Origin: Planctomycetaceae bacterium
GTDB taxonomy: Bacteria > Planctomycetota > Planctomycetia > Planctomycetales > Planctomycetaceae
DNA length: 64,000 nt
Direction of reading: 5' to 3'
NCBI GenBank assembly: GCA_028284485.1
Contig: JANQRQ010000086.1
Coordinates: 1-64,000 of the forward strand
The translations under genes and the position numbers were made by a program. Positions within the stretch are counted from its first letter, which is position 1. Each line of letters opens with the position of its first letter. Positions 1-8,997 of this stretch are shown in pieces. The notes beneath the pieces were generated by a model. That model saw only the letters and a list, made by a program, of their open reading frames with translations, was not told where the DNA came from and did no database searches.

Positions 1-904
1 CACTTTCGAGCGAAAGATAATTTCGGTCGGTGTTCTCGCGCAATCGGGGGGTGAAGTCAGCAAGCGCCAAGACGCCCGGACTGCCCAAGAATTCATTCAG
101 CAAATTTGCGGCATCGGCGGCCTCTGTTTCGTCGGTTTGATCGGCTGCATTTCGCGCGCTTACGAATAGGGCATTAACGCGCGCGGGGCGCTCCACCGGA
201 TTGCGCCGCGAGCGTGGCAAGTATTGCAAATCGATCGCGGTCTGCATGGTTTCCAATGCGAGAAAGGCAGAGGCCGGTTCTTGCTGATTGGGCTGCAGTG
301 CTAGCCGACCCGCTCCTAGCGATTCTTCGAGGACTGCCTGCACAGTCAGCGGAATCTCGCGCGACGATTCCTCGCGCTCTCCGAGTAAAGACTCTCGAGG
401 AATCGAGGCGGGCAATTCGATCCACAAAGAGATTTCGTCGCCGGCTTGCACACCGAGCTGCCGGGCTGCCAGTGCGCTAAGAATGACTTCGTCGATTTGT
501 GGCGACGGGACATCTCCATGATCGAGCAAGTCCCAGGCGCGGGCATCGATACCGTACACATTGACGCCGCCGGCGCGAGTCGTCAAATCAGAATCGGCAG
601 CCTGGTAGATCAACCCGCCCGTCATCACCAAAGCCGGGGCCACTGTTTCGAAGCGCTGTTGGAATTCGGGAATTCCCGCCAAATCGTCGGCTAGGTTTTC
701 GCGAAAGAAGCGGTAACTAACGAGCGCATGGTCGATGTTTCCCAAACGGTCGAGGCTCATTTGCCGCAAACTGCCGCGCACCGAATCGCCAACGATCAGC
801 GCGCCGCTAATGACCGCGGTTGCGGCCACCACGCCGAGTAGGACGGCGAGATTCGTCCGCCAGTAAAAGGCGAGGCTGCGAGTGATGAGTCGGAACGTGT
901 TCAT
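1..904 (-). CDS. ABC transporter permease (FtsX/MacB-like), N-terminal part, truncated by window edge
   Basis: The reading frame opens with ATG at 904-902 and runs off the left edge, giving about 301 residues. The N-terminus (MNTFRLITRSLAFYWRTNLA) leads into one hydrophobic segment at about residues 19-36, followed by a long soluble region starting with the phrase GDSVRGSL. This is the layout of FtsX/LolC/MacB-type permeases: one transmembrane helix, a large periplasmic domain, then three more helices that would lie outside the window. An ABC ATPase of the matching LolD/MacB class lies upstream on the same strand at 1460-2170, separated by a repeat-rich gap, so the two probably form one exporter for lipoproteins or a macrolide-like substrate. 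The substrate cannot be told from the sequence. The family call is firm; the specific role is open. Confidence 0.8.
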   Translation of the reverse strand, partial: MNTFRLITRSLAFYWRTNLAVLLGVVAATAVISGALIVGDSVRGSLRQMSLDRLGNIDHALVSYRFFRENLADDLAGIPEFQQRFETVAPALVMTGGLIYQAADSDLTTRAGGVNVYGIDARAWDLLDHGDVPSPQIDEVILSALAARQLGVQAGDEISLWIELPASIPRESLLGEREESSREIPLTVQAVLEESLGAGRLALQPNQQEPASAFLALETMQTAIDLQYLPRSRRNPVERPARVNALFVSARNAADQTDETEAADAANLLNEFLGSPGVLALADFTPRLRENTDRNYLSLES

Positions 905-1459
905 CGAACAGTTGGCTGATTGGTTGCCGGTGTTGAAATGGAACAGAGCGAGTCTGTTCCCGAGTTAGACCAAGTTCTCAGTGTTCAGTTAGGATCGAAA
1001 AGGTCATTCCCGCGACGGTGGGAATCCCAAACGCTACATCGCTCCACAGACAAGAATGTCTGTGCCACTCTTCAGGACAATTGGTTTCATTAACAGCAGA
1101 TTCGTTGAGCCGCAGAGAGCACCGAGTTCACTAAGAGAAGAGTTCATTCGCGTCCATTGGCATCTATTCGCGGTTCCTATCGGTTCGCGTGACTCTGTGG
1201 TGAATTCCTTCCTTTTATCAAAGTTCGTTGCCAGGACAGGTCCTGGCCTACGTTTGCTTGCCCGTCCCCGTGTCTCCGTGGTGATAATAAACTATGTCAT
1301 TCCCGCGTAGGCGGGAAACCAGAGATTCATGTTGAGATCTTCAGCCACGGGTATTCACGGACGAGTTTGAAGAAGCAATCCGTGTGCATCGGTGTTATCC
1401 GTGGTGAATCTCTTTGCTATATCGAGTTCGTTGCCAGGACAGGTCCTGGCCTGCAGTTA
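905..1459. repeat. Non-coding gap with dispersed intergenic repeats
   Basis: No convincing gene. Two copies of the palindrome GCCAGGACAGGTCCTGGC (8-bp perfect arms) lie at 1230-1247 and 1433-1450. One copy of the 'GTCATTCCCGCGTAGGCGGGAA' type hairpin lies at about 1292-1315. Fragments of the 'cacggat...ccgtggtg' family lie at about 1345-1412. All of these recur elsewhere in the window. The gap separates the ABC ATPase from its permease, so it would be transcribed if the two are co-transcribed. Confidence 0.7.
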
Positions 1460-2170
1460 CTACGCCGACGCCGTTCCTTCGCGTTGAAACTCGACCAGTT
1501 TGCCGTCAAGAAGTTCAAAAGTCCGTGGGAATCGAGCGGCCAGTTCCGCGCTGTGCGTCACACAGATCAACAACGTGTTTTGCTCCTTGTTCAACTCCAA
1601 CAACAGCGATCCGATCGACTCGGCCGTATGGCGATCGAGATTCCCTGTCGGTTCGTCCGCCAGTAAGAGCACCGGTTCGTTGATCAAAGCTCGGCAGACG
1701 GCAACGCGTTGACGTTCGCCACCGGAGAGTTGTGCCGGCCGATGCGACAGACGCTCTGCCAACCCAACTCTTTCCAATAGTTTCCTCGCCCGTTGCTCAT
1801 CGGCGTCGGTGGCGGCACGATCGGCTAATAGGGGAATGAGGACATTCTCCAGGACGGTACATTGCGGAAGTAAATGATGGTCCTGAAACACAAACCCCAC
1901 ATGCTTGTTGCGAAAACGGGCCTGCTCGGCCGTTGCGAATTCGTGGGGATGTTGACCCAAGAGTGCGACGTTGCCGCCGGTTGGTTCGTCGAGGGCACCG
2001 ATAATATACAGCAGCGTACTCTTGCCCGATCCAGAGGGCCCCACGATGGCGACGGCATCGCCCTTCTTCAGTTGCAATTCAACACCACGCAGGATTTCCA
2101 GTGACCCGGAAGCGCCGGTGAAGGTTTTGGTCAACTCGTGGACCGTGAGGTCGTCGTTGGCTTGGCTCAT
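1460..2170 (-). CDS. ABC transporter ATP-binding protein, LolD/MacB class
   Basis: A 236-residue nucleotide-binding subunit. It has Walker A GPSGSGKST, the Q-loop region FVFQDHHLLP, signature LSGGERQRVA, Walker B LLLADEPTGNLD and the switch histidine in CVTHS. The 'DEPTGNLD' Walker B extension and short length are typical of the LolD/MacB/FtsE class that pairs with FtsX-like permeases. The ATG at 2170-2168 is preferred over an in-frame TTG two codons upstream. The thioesterase stop lies only 15 bp upstream, so the two genes are probably co-transcribed. The truncated permease at 1-904 is the likely partner. The transported substrate is unknown. Confidence 0.9.
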   Translation of the reverse strand: MSQANDDLTVHELTKTFTGASGSLEILRGVELQLKKGDAVAIVGPSGSGKSTLLYIIGALDEPTGGNVALLGQHPHEFATAEQARFRNKHVGFVFQDHHLLPQCTVLENVLIPLLADRAATDADEQRARKLLERVGLAERLSHRPAQLSGGERQRVAVCRALINEPVLLLADEPTGNLDRHTAESIGSLLLELNKEQNTLLICVTHSAELAARFPRTFELLDGKLVEFQREGTASA

Positions 2171-2185
2171 GCGCAAAGTCCTGCT

Positions 2186-2626
2186 TCAAGACGACTCGGC
2201 CGGCGCAGAATCGGCTTCAACGATTTTTTCCAAATACTCCGCGGGAATCGCAATCGACTTCATCTGTTCGCCATGCACGAAATGACAGCAAGCCGTCTTC
2301 AATCGACCGTGCGCGATCTTTGTTTCGTCCCGCCAAAACTCGAACTCCATGGTGAGAGATTTCACGCCGATGCGCGAAACATTCATGCGAACTTCGAGCA
2401 GATCCTCAAAGTAGATTGGTGCCGTAAACGAGCATGTTGCCGACACGCGCGGCCAGCCGATGTACGATCCATCGGGCTGCTGCTGCATGATGCTCAAGCC
2501 GTGCGAGCGAAAAAACTCGTGCTCCGCCTGTTCCATATAAATATAGAAGTTGGAAAAGTGCACGATCCCCGCCAGATCGGTCTCGCTGAATTGTATCCGT
2601 CTTGTGATAACAAACTGGGCAGTCAT
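2186..2626 (-). CDS. Acyl-CoA thioesterase, YbgC/4-hydroxybenzoyl-CoA thioesterase family (hotdog fold)
   Basis: About 146 residues, the normal size for a single hotdog domain. The segment RRIQFSETDLAGIVHFSNFY matches the YbgC/4HBT active-site signature, where the Asp in 'ETDLAGIVHFSNF' is the usual catalytic residue ('TD.xGhVyhsny' in relatives). The fold's later strands are recognisable (FEDLLEVRMNVSRIG, MEFEFWRD). I take the ATG at 2626, because the frame upstream has only a TTG. The gene lies between the symporter, whose stop is 10 bp upstream, and the ABC ATPase. In proteobacteria the relatives act on acyl-CoA or acyl-ACP and sit in the Tol-Pal operon. There are no tol genes here, so the substrate is not assignable. 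Confidence 0.88.
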   Translation of the reverse strand: MTAQFVITRRIQFSETDLAGIVHFSNFYIYMEQAEHEFFRSHGLSIMQQQPDGSYIGWPRVSATCSFTAPIYFEDLLEVRMNVSRIGVKSLTMEFEFWRDETKIAHGRLKTACCHFVHGEQMKSIAIPAEYLEKIVEADSAPAESS

Positions 2627-2635
2627 TTGCGTCAA

Positions 2636-4639
2636 TCAGGAGGCCGATGTGTCTTGCGATGATCGGTTGGAAAAGAAGCGGTCCAGCGTGCTATCGCTCG
2701 GCGGACGCGTGACCAACGAAACGACGACCATCGCCGTGGTCGAGCATGTAATCATCGTGGCGACCGGCATCATCCCCAGGAATGTGAATCCGGGAATCCC
2801 GGCATAGTTCGACTCGCGGAATAGCCATAACCACGTTCCTGCCGCCGCAATGACGCAGGCATACGCACCCGCTTTTGTGAGCCGCCGCCAATAAACGGCT
2901 GCAAACACTAAGGGGAACAAACTGGAGAATCCGCTGAAACACCACACCCCCAACGTAAAGACGCGTCGCACTTCCAACAAGCTTATGAAATAGGTCAGCG
3001 CCACGATCGCAATGATGAACGATCGCGCCATCAACACGATCTGCTTGTCCGAGAAGCGCTGTTTACCGCCGTAATGCAGCACGACATCTTCGGTAAACAT
3101 CGTCCCGATACAAAGGAACTGGCTGTCGAGCGACGACATAATGGCTGCCAAGATACCGGCCGTCAAAAATCCAGCCAGCACGTCGTTCGTCATCTGAGCC
3201 ACCATGTAAGCGAGTACGCCGTTCGGATTGAAATGGGGAGGCACCAATGCGACACGGGGATTGTCGGGCATGGTTGCGGAGGTCGCCCATATTCCGATCA
3301 ACACGCAGGGGACCCACACAATGGCGATAAAGACCGGATGCGCTACAACCGCCAATTTAAAACTGCTCGCGCTTTTGGCCGTCAACCAATGCTGGAACAA
3401 ATGCGGAAACATGCCAACCGACAGCGGAATAAACAGATAAGTCAAAAATGCCCACGGATTCATCGGGTGCGGCTCTTCCGGTGCCCAACGCATGGCCCGG
3501 TAACGCCCGACGGCTTGTTTGCGGGTCATCTTGCCCTGCTCGTCGGGGTGGCCGATTTGATTGCCGAAGAACTCCAGCGCAATCGGTTCCCATTTCGTTT
3601 TCGGAAATGCGGTGAACGGCATTTCCGCAAAACCCTCCGGTTTGGGATCGGGTACGACACGGTCGTCCTGCTGAATCTCAGCGATCTTCTTTTCCTCGGC
3701 CGTCATCTCAGGCAGCAAATCATTGCTGACGGCATACGCGGCCTCGGCTTGTTTCTGCAGAAACGGTTTGGCCCATGGGGGCCCGGGCGGCATCGACTCT
3801 TGGGCTGCAGTCTTTTGTTCCTCGGTGAGTGTCAATTTGCCCGAATCAACAGCCCAATTGTAGTACGCCACCTTTTGCCATTTGGCGAACGCCTGCTCGT
3901 AAGCTTCTTCTTCTTGTGGTGCGACGGCCCGCATCAACTTGCTGGGATGTTTTTCCGCCACAGCCTGCGACGCAGCCTGCAAACCGCCCAACTTGCTGGA
4001 AATGATGTAAAACGTGACGATACCGAGCACCATAAAGACCAACGTTTGAAACGTATTGGCCCAAGCGGTCCCGCGCATTCCGCCGAAGAAAACGTAAATT
4101 AAAACAACGATGCTGATGATCAGCGAACCAAGCCAGGGGGGGATGCCGTAATCGGAACTGGCGAAAGCGGTCGTAAAGGCACCTTCGGTGATCGACGAAA
4201 TCACCGTGCCCGCCGACATCACACCGATCAATAAATACGGAATGACCAATCCGACCAAAATCGGAAACAGCAGAATGCCAATCTTGTCACTTTCCAACCG
4301 ATCACGGAAAAACTGGATTTGCGTGGTGTAGCCGTATTTCTTGCCGAAGCTCCACAGCTTGATTCCGATGACGAAAAAGCAAAGCGAGTGAATAATGCCG
4401 CTCGACGATGCCAATTGACCGTAAACGCCGACTCCCTCTTTGTACGCTTCGCCGCTCGAACCGACGAGGGCGAAAGCCGTCATTGTTGTGCCAAACAGCG
4501 ACATCAATAGCAGAAACGGGCCGATGCTATGGCTGGCGAGCATGTAGTCTTTGCTGGTCCCGCGGAACAAGCGGCTGGCGACACCACCCAGGCCCAGCAA
4601 CAGCATCAAATACGAAAAGATGATGACCAGCTGAATCAT
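2636..4639 (-). CDS. Sodium:solute symporter (SSS family) with a large hydrophilic insert
   Basis: A 667-residue polytopic membrane protein, starting MIQLVIIFSYLMLLLGLGGV. The SSS hallmarks are the early helix with GTTMTAFALVGSSGEAYKEGVG, the segment VFFGGMRGTAWANTFQ near residue 184 (compare 'GGm.av.wtD..Q') and LTAGILAAIMSSLDSQF ('AalmSs..s'), which forms the Na2 site in relatives. About 175 hydrophilic residues (roughly 215-392) are inserted between predicted helices; this is not part of the core SSS fold. The start at 4639 is chosen because it overlaps the DUF3311 stop as ATGA; the frame stays open upstream to 4993, but that stretch is DUF3311-encoding DNA in another frame. The transported solute is unknown. 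A DUF3311 plus SSS pair is a recurrent arrangement. Confidence 0.9.
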   Translation of the reverse strand: MIQLVIIFSYLMLLLGLGGVASRLFRGTSKDYMLASHSIGPFLLLMSLFGTTMTAFALVGSSGEAYKEGVGVYGQLASSSGIIHSLCFFVIGIKLWSFGKKYGYTTQIQFFRDRLESDKIGILLFPILVGLVIPYLLIGVMSAGTVISSITEGAFTTAFASSDYGIPPWLGSLIISIVVLIYVFFGGMRGTAWANTFQTLVFMVLGIVTFYIISSKLGGLQAASQAVAEKHPSKLMRAVAPQEEEAYEQAFAKWQKVAYYNWAVDSGKLTLTEEQKTAAQESMPPGPPWAKPFLQKQAEAAYAVSNDLLPEMTAEEKKIAEIQQDDRVVPDPKPEGFAEMPFTAFPKTKWEPIALEFFGNQIGHPDEQGKMTRKQAVGRYRAMRWAPEEPHPMNPWAFLTYLFIPLSVGMFPHLFQHWLTAKSASSFKLAVVAHPVFIAIVWVPCVLIGIWATSATMPDNPRVALVPPHFNPNGVLAYMVAQMTNDVLAGFLTAGILAAIMSSLDSQFLCIGTMFTEDVVLHYGGKQRFSDKQIVLMARSFIIAIVALTYFISLLEVRRVFTLGVWCFSGFSSLFPLVFAAVYWRRLTKAGAYACVIAAAGTWLWLFRESNYAGIPGFTFLGMMPVATMITCSTTAMVVVSLVTRPPSDSTLDRFFSNRSSQDTSAS

Positions 4640-4890
4640 GCGTCCGACCCTCCCTTCGAAGATGTTTCGGAGGCTTCCCCGACGGCAGCCAGGGTCTCCT
4701 CTTCCACATGCGAGGGCCAGCAAAACTGCGTCGCCAAGTACCAGGTGATCGCGGCAGATATCGAAATGCCGGCGTGGTACAGCAACCCGATCGGCATGAA
4801 TCCAAACAGCAGGGTCCCGTTCTCCCAGAACCAGATGTCCTGATGCAAAATCAGCAGAGCGACGATCAGCCCGACAACGACGTACTTCAT
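4636..4890 (-). CDS. DUF3311-type small membrane protein
   Basis: 84 residues with two hydrophobic segments (about 3-17 and 28-57). The motif FMPIGLLYHAGISISAAITWYLAT matches small two-helix DUF3311 proteins ('P.g.lf.hh..fs...a.l..l'). The tail is charged and rich in Glu/Ser. The stop overlaps the symporter ATG (ATGA, 4 bp), which implies translational coupling. In many genomes DUF3311 proteins sit directly before SSS symporters and are presumed accessory subunits; that role is inference. Confidence 0.85.
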   Translation of the reverse strand: MKYVVVGLIVALLILHQDIWFWENGTLLFGFMPIGLLYHAGISISAAITWYLATQFCWPSHVEEETLAAVGEASETSSKGGSDA

Positions 4891-5456
4891 CGGTAACTCT
4901 CTGTGGATAAAGGGAAGATCGATTTATATCGGTTTTTGGTGGTGGCGGGCCGCCGGTGGTATCGGTCGCCGGCAATGGACATAACCACAACAATTGTTGC
5001 GAATTAGGTCGCTGGGCCGATTCTCAGATCGTTTTTCGGTCCGCCATCGGAGCCGTACGCGGGCCCCGGATTTAAGAGGAAATAGTCTAACAGGTTACGG
5101 TCGCCGTCGATACTGACGCGGGTGGTTTGTATGGGTTGCGCGGGATCGAGAACGCTGGTGGAATCAACGCAATTTCGCACGGTCGATCGCCGCACGGAAT
5201 CGTTTTCAGACCATGATCAAGATTGAAGGTGCGGTTATGACGACTGCGCGGGCCATTCGGAAGATTGCATGAGAATCTCGCTCTTTTCATTGGGCTTTTT
5301 TCCGAATGCATCGCCTCCCTGACCTACGTTTTCGGAGAAGGAAAAGGAGTCCTGACATTAGAGATATTGCAGACGGAGCAAAGTAGTAACTCTTAGCGAC
5401 GAGACGGGGCGGACGTGGCTCTGTCCGAGTGAATACAATAATCCGGAGTGCAGCAG
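4891..5456. other. Divergent intergenic region, no gene seen
   Basis: This is the upstream region shared by the minus-strand DUF3311/symporter operon and the plus-strand tad-like pair. Short open frames here lack family resemblance and ribosome sites. I see no clear RNA gene. A GGAG at 5445-5448 serves as ribosome binding site for the next gene. Confidence 0.5.
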
Positions 5457-6056
5457 ATGAGAATCTTTCGACGTTCGATGAAGAATTCCGGCGAAGGCCG
5501 CAAAGGTGCGGCTGTTGTCGAATTCGCCGTCATCGTGCCGATCTTTCTGCTGTTGATCTTCGGCTGCTTCGAAATCGGTCGGGCCGTTATGGTCAAGCAC
5601 ATCCTGGAAGAAGGCTGCCGGGCAGGTTGCCGGGTCGCCGCGATTCAGGATGCGACTGAAGAAGAGGTGATGACAGTCGTCGATCTGGCGATGGCCAATG
5701 CCGGAATCTCCGGATACTCCGTGACGATCGATCCCGATCCGCCGAGTACGGCTGAGCATTTAGAAGCGGTTTCTGTCTCGATTTCCGTGCCGCATTCGGA
5801 AGTGGCCTGGTTGTCGAGTCCGAAATTCATGGGCGGTTCGACACTGTCGGGAGTATGCATCATGCCCGCCATCCGGGAACCAGGTGACGATGCCGGCGAA
5901 GTCGGTGGCGTGCCGCCAATCATCGGTGGTGACGACGACGATGATGATGATGATGACGACGATGATGATGACGACGATGATGATGATGACGACGACGACG
6001 ATGATGATGACGATGATGATGACGACGATGATGATGACGACGACGACGATGACTAG
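5457..6056 (+). CDS. TadE-like pseudopilin/membrane protein with a 41-residue poly-aspartate C-terminus
   Basis: 199 residues. The N-terminus RKGAAVVEFAVIVPIFLLLIFGCFEIGR is a textbook TadE/TadG segment: a conserved Glu five residues into a single transmembrane helix, the TadE-like domain. An extracytoplasmic region with the usual 'hileegcraGcRvaai' features follows. After VPPIIGG the protein is pure aspartate to the stop. ATG 5457 is chosen over a GTG at 5448 because GGAG (5445-5448) sits 8 bases before it. The next gene encodes a TadG-like protein, so the two likely act together in a tight-adherence-type pilus or surface complex. No other tad genes are in view. The acidic tail is not a family feature and may bind cations or surfaces. 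Confidence 0.88.
   Translation: MRIFRRSMKNSGEGRKGAAVVEFAVIVPIFLLLIFGCFEIGRAVMVKHILEEGCRAGCRVAAIQDATEEEVMTVVDLAMANAGISGYSVTIDPDPPSTAEHLEAVSVSISVPHSEVAWLSSPKFMGGSTLSGVCIMPAIREPGDDAGEVGGVPPIIGGDDDDDDDDDDDDDDDDDDDDDDDDDDDDDDDDDDDDDDDDD
5931..6053 (+). repeat. (GAY)41 trinucleotide tract encoding poly-Asp
   Basis: 41 consecutive GAC/GAT codons ending directly at the TAG stop. GAC and GAT are mixed irregularly in short runs, so it is not a perfect microsatellite, although slippage could still change its length in steps of one codon without shifting frame. Confidence 0.97.
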
Positions 6057-6139
6057 CACCGTCGCGGCGATGCACAAGTAGGAATTGCTTTTCTGTCGGA
6101 CAACGTGAGTATTAGACAACAATGAGAAGGCTGAAAGCC

Positions 6140-7273
6140 ATGAATCGAATGCAGGCAAGTAATCAAGATGTAACAAATCGAGAATCACGGCGGCGTGGTT
6201 CGATTATTGTCCTCTCCGCATTTATGATCATCCTCTTGCTGGCGGTCGTGGCATTTTCGGTCGATTTGGGCTTCATTTCGATGAACAAATCGCAACTGCA
6301 AAACGCCGCCGATGCGGCAGCCCTTGCCAGTGCGACCGTTCTGGATCACACTCCGGTCGGTGACGAAAATCGATTTGAAACCGCACGCGATTTCGCCGTG
6401 AATATTGCCGAAGACAATCAACCGGGATATGGCGAACTGTTAAAAAATGCCGACATCAGTTTCGGAACGTGGGACGATTCAACGAAGACGTTTACTTCGA
6501 TCGATACGGTGGCGAATCCCATTGCCAATCCCAATGCCGTCCAGATTGACGTTAAACGGACGGGAGCTTCCTCGAACCAAGTACCTCTGTTTTTCGGCAA
6601 GGCGCTCGGTTTTTCTGAGGTCGACGTCACCGCTTCATCGGTTGCGGTGATCGGCGAAGACGATCCCCGGGACATTATGCTTGTGGTCGACTGCTCCGGA
6701 TCGATGCAGTGGCATGGCCGGATGCCGGCCGTTAAAGATGCGCTGTATGTCCTGGCCGATGAATTGCTGACGACAGATCGACTCGGGCTCGCCGTTTATA
6801 GCTACGTCGATAACGGAGTCACCACGGGTCATTTGGAGCGATCGCTCGACCTCAATCATAGTCTCGTGCTAGATCGAATTCCGGATCTCGAACCCGGGAT
6901 GTACACTGCCTGGACGAATATCGCCGGCGGAATGCGGGTCGCCATTGAAGAGTTTGCCTGGAACAATCGAGTTCCTTCAGATGGTGTTTCCAAAGTGATG
7001 GTGCTGTTGACCGATGGTCATGCCAACCGCGCCGAAGCACCGGAGACAAGTCCGACGCAATCGATCGTGTATTACGCGGCGCTAGCTCTCGCGGCGGACA
7101 TTCAGATTCATTCGATCGCCGTTGGCAACAATGCCGACACGAATTGGATCAAACAAGCCGCGGAATCGACCGGTGGGACCTTCTACGATGTCGAAGATGG
7201 CGACTTCGACAAACTAAACGAAGTCTTCCGCGAAATCGGCCGCGGCAGCGGACGAGCACGCATTGTCCACTAG
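6140..7273 (+). CDS. TadG-like protein with von Willebrand factor A domain
   Basis: 377 residues. The N-terminal RRGSIIVLSAFMIILLLAVVAFSVDLG is the Flp-pilus TadG 'G.i.vl.al.l..ll...a..vD.g' helix, followed by NAADAAALASA, the standard TadG signature. A VWA domain begins near residue 175 with DIMLVVDCSGSMQW (MIDAS motif DxSxS, here DCSGS). The second MIDAS region, LLTDGHANRAEA, follows. The ATG at 6140 has GAGAAGG about 9 bases upstream and is preferred over ATG 6122. The TadE-like gene lies 83 bp upstream. Such proteins anchor in the membrane and act outside it in pilus assembly or adhesion. Metal binding by the VWA domain is expected. Confidence 0.88.
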   Translation: MNRMQASNQDVTNRESRRRGSIIVLSAFMIILLLAVVAFSVDLGFISMNKSQLQNAADAAALASATVLDHTPVGDENRFETARDFAVNIAEDNQPGYGELLKNADISFGTWDDSTKTFTSIDTVANPIANPNAVQIDVKRTGASSNQVPLFFGKALGFSEVDVTASSVAVIGEDDPRDIMLVVDCSGSMQWHGRMPAVKDALYVLADELLTTDRLGLAVYSYVDNGVTTGHLERSLDLNHSLVLDRIPDLEPGMYTAWTNIAGGMRVAIEEFAWNNRVPSDGVSKVMVLLTDGHANRAEAPETSPTQSIVYYAALALAADIQIHSIAVGNNADTNWIKQAAESTGGTFYDVEDGDFDKLNEVFREIGRGSGRARIVH

Positions 7274-7734
7274 GTCGACGTGCGATTCTTGTGACTGCGT
7301 AACCTCTGAGACCTCTGTGGCAAAAGAATTTCACAAAGCCACGGAGGGGCGCGTAGGCCGGACCAATCGCAGCGCTGTTCCGGCAATTGCTCTTTCTCCG
7401 TAGAGGATCTTCAACGCAGAGGCCGCAGAGATCGCGGAGTGACGCGGTCAACCAAAGCCTTTTTCGTCTCTGTGCCCCCCGAGTCTCAGTGGTGAAGACC
7501 CCTTGCGTCATTCCCGCGGCTGTAAGCTTCTCCCGCGGGGGCGGGGATGGGAATCCAGGCTAAGCATCTCAGCCACGGATCGGTATGGATTCTCACGGAT
7601 GCAACGTGAGAGTTCGCAGCAGTTATCCGTGCCAATCGGCGATATCCGTGGAATAACAAACTCCGTGAAGACATCGTCACGACCGATGTCGCGGGAGTAG
7701 GCCGGACCAAGCGTAGCGCCGTTCCGGCGTTCGC

Positions 7735-7890
7735 TCTGGAATGAGGTATTTCAGCCACGGATCGACACGGAGTTTCACGGATGACTCATAGTAGCTCGAA
7801 ACGATTAATCCGCGCCCATCTGTGCCAATCCGTGGCTAAAGATTTCTTGATGAAGAGTTTTCAACGCAGAGGCCGCAGAGATCGCGGAGT
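7735..7890 (+). repeat. 156-bp direct repeat, copy 1
   Basis: Begins TCTGGAATGAGGTATTTCAG and ends ATCGCGGAGT. Nearly identical to 8182-8337; I see only about two mismatches. Confidence 0.9.
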
Positions 7891-8181
7891 CAGGGGTCGT
7901 TGGACGCCTTTACTGACTTACGTACGCGCGATCTCTATTGAGTCAGGGCATTGGCATGATGGGCATGACTAACAAGATGTCAAAACTCAATCCTGACCAT
8001 CTTGTTGATCCTGTCTCTTATTCACTTTTCTTCTCCGTGCCTACCGAGTCTCAGTGGTGAAAAAGAGTTCTTCACGAGCTGTAAGGTTGTCCCCGCGTAG
8101 GCGGGGAGCGCGAAGTCGCAAAGAGGAAACCGACATTCCTTCGCGTCTTAGCGTCTCCGCGTGAGACCAATCCGAGCGCGG

Positions 8182-8337
8182 TCTGGAATGAGGTATTTCA
8201 GCCACGGGTCGACACGGAGTTTCACGGATGACTCATAGTAGCTCGAAACGATTAATCCGTGCCCATCTGTGCCAATCCGTGGCTAAAGATTTCTTGATGA
8301 AGAGTTTTCAACGCAGAGGCCGCAGAGATCGCGGAGT
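8182..8337 (+). repeat. 156-bp direct repeat, copy 2
   Basis: Second copy of the unit at 7735-7890, offset by 447 bp, with the same length. The near identity suggests a recent duplication or ongoing homogenisation. Confidence 0.9.
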
Positions 8338-8518
8338 GACGCGGTCAATGAAAGTCCTATTTCCTTTCCGTGTTCTCTGAGACGTCTGTGGCAGAGCATT
8401 TTCTTAAAGCCACAGAGTACACCGAGGTCACTGAAGTTTGTGTCGATTGGCTTGCATTCGCGGTTCCATTTATCCCCTGCTGTTCTCGGTGTCCGCCGTG
8501 GCACCATCGCGAATCACC

Positions 8519-8719
8519 CTCGCACCGGGCGCGAATCGATTCACATGTCTCGCTTGCGTCACCTCGCCCTCTGGGAGAGGTCGGCCGCAGGCCGGGAGAG
8601 GGTCCATGGAAATATGAGATTGAATCTTGATTGCGAGTTGATCGCTCGGATCGTCGATTGTGCAAGCTCCCTCCCGGACGCGAACGCGTCCGACCTCCCC
8701 CGTGAACGGGGGAGGTGAC
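8519..8719 (+). repeat. About 200-bp composite palindromic repeat, copy 1
   Basis: Contains the hairpin CCCTCT...GGCCGCAGGCC...AGAGGG at about 8569-8602 and the paired palindromes GGACGCGAACGCGTCC and CCCCCGTGAACGGGGG at about 8675-8714. The same order and spacing recur at 39357-39559. Partial copies of the first hairpin lie at about 34282-34321 and 42700-42730. Confidence 0.85.
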
Positions 8720-8997
8720 TCTGCGCGGCGATAGAATGACGACCAAGATGGCAATTTCTGATCCTGTCCAACTTGTTCATCCAGTCGTTGCTTCTTTCTC
8801 TCGGTGCCCTCTGAGGCCTTTGTGGCCAATTGATTCTGTCGCGCCACCGAGAACACTGAAGTCACCGAGAGTCGGTTTCCTTTGCGAGTTTGCGGTTAGG
8901 ATACGAGCTAAACTATTTTGCGAAAAAACGCAAATTGCGATTCGCAGGATCTCGCAAATGGCCTGAAAAACGGGTGGAGCAGATCGGCTCTGTTAAG

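Larger units (their letters stand above)
7274..8997. repeat. Repeat-rich intergenic region, no gene
   Basis: 1.7 kb without a credible gene. It is a mosaic of repeat families also seen elsewhere in this window: 'aacgcagaggccgcagagatcgcggagt' elements (from about 7418, 7862 and 8309, and again at about 14635), 'tcagccacggat...cacggatg' elements, a 'gcatgactaacaagatg...gatcctgtc' segment at about 7955-8015 that recurs at 14727-14785, 'cccgcgtaggcgggga' hairpins, and the palindrome cluster at 8519-8719. Short open frames crossing these repeats are artefacts. Confidence 0.75.

Noticed and set aside
3074-4102. 342-codon open frame antisense to the symporter
   Set aside because: It mirrors the symporter gene; its His/Arg/Gln-rich product has no family resemblance and codon bias explains the open frame.
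5760-6188. Hydrophobic Val/Ile-repeat protein on the minus strand
   Set aside because: It is the reverse complement of the GAY tract (poly-Asp read backwards as ATC/GTC) and not a real membrane protein.
7274-8997. Possible CRISPR array
   Set aside because: Repeats are irregular in length and spacing and are dispersed through the window; there are no uniform spacers and no cas genes.
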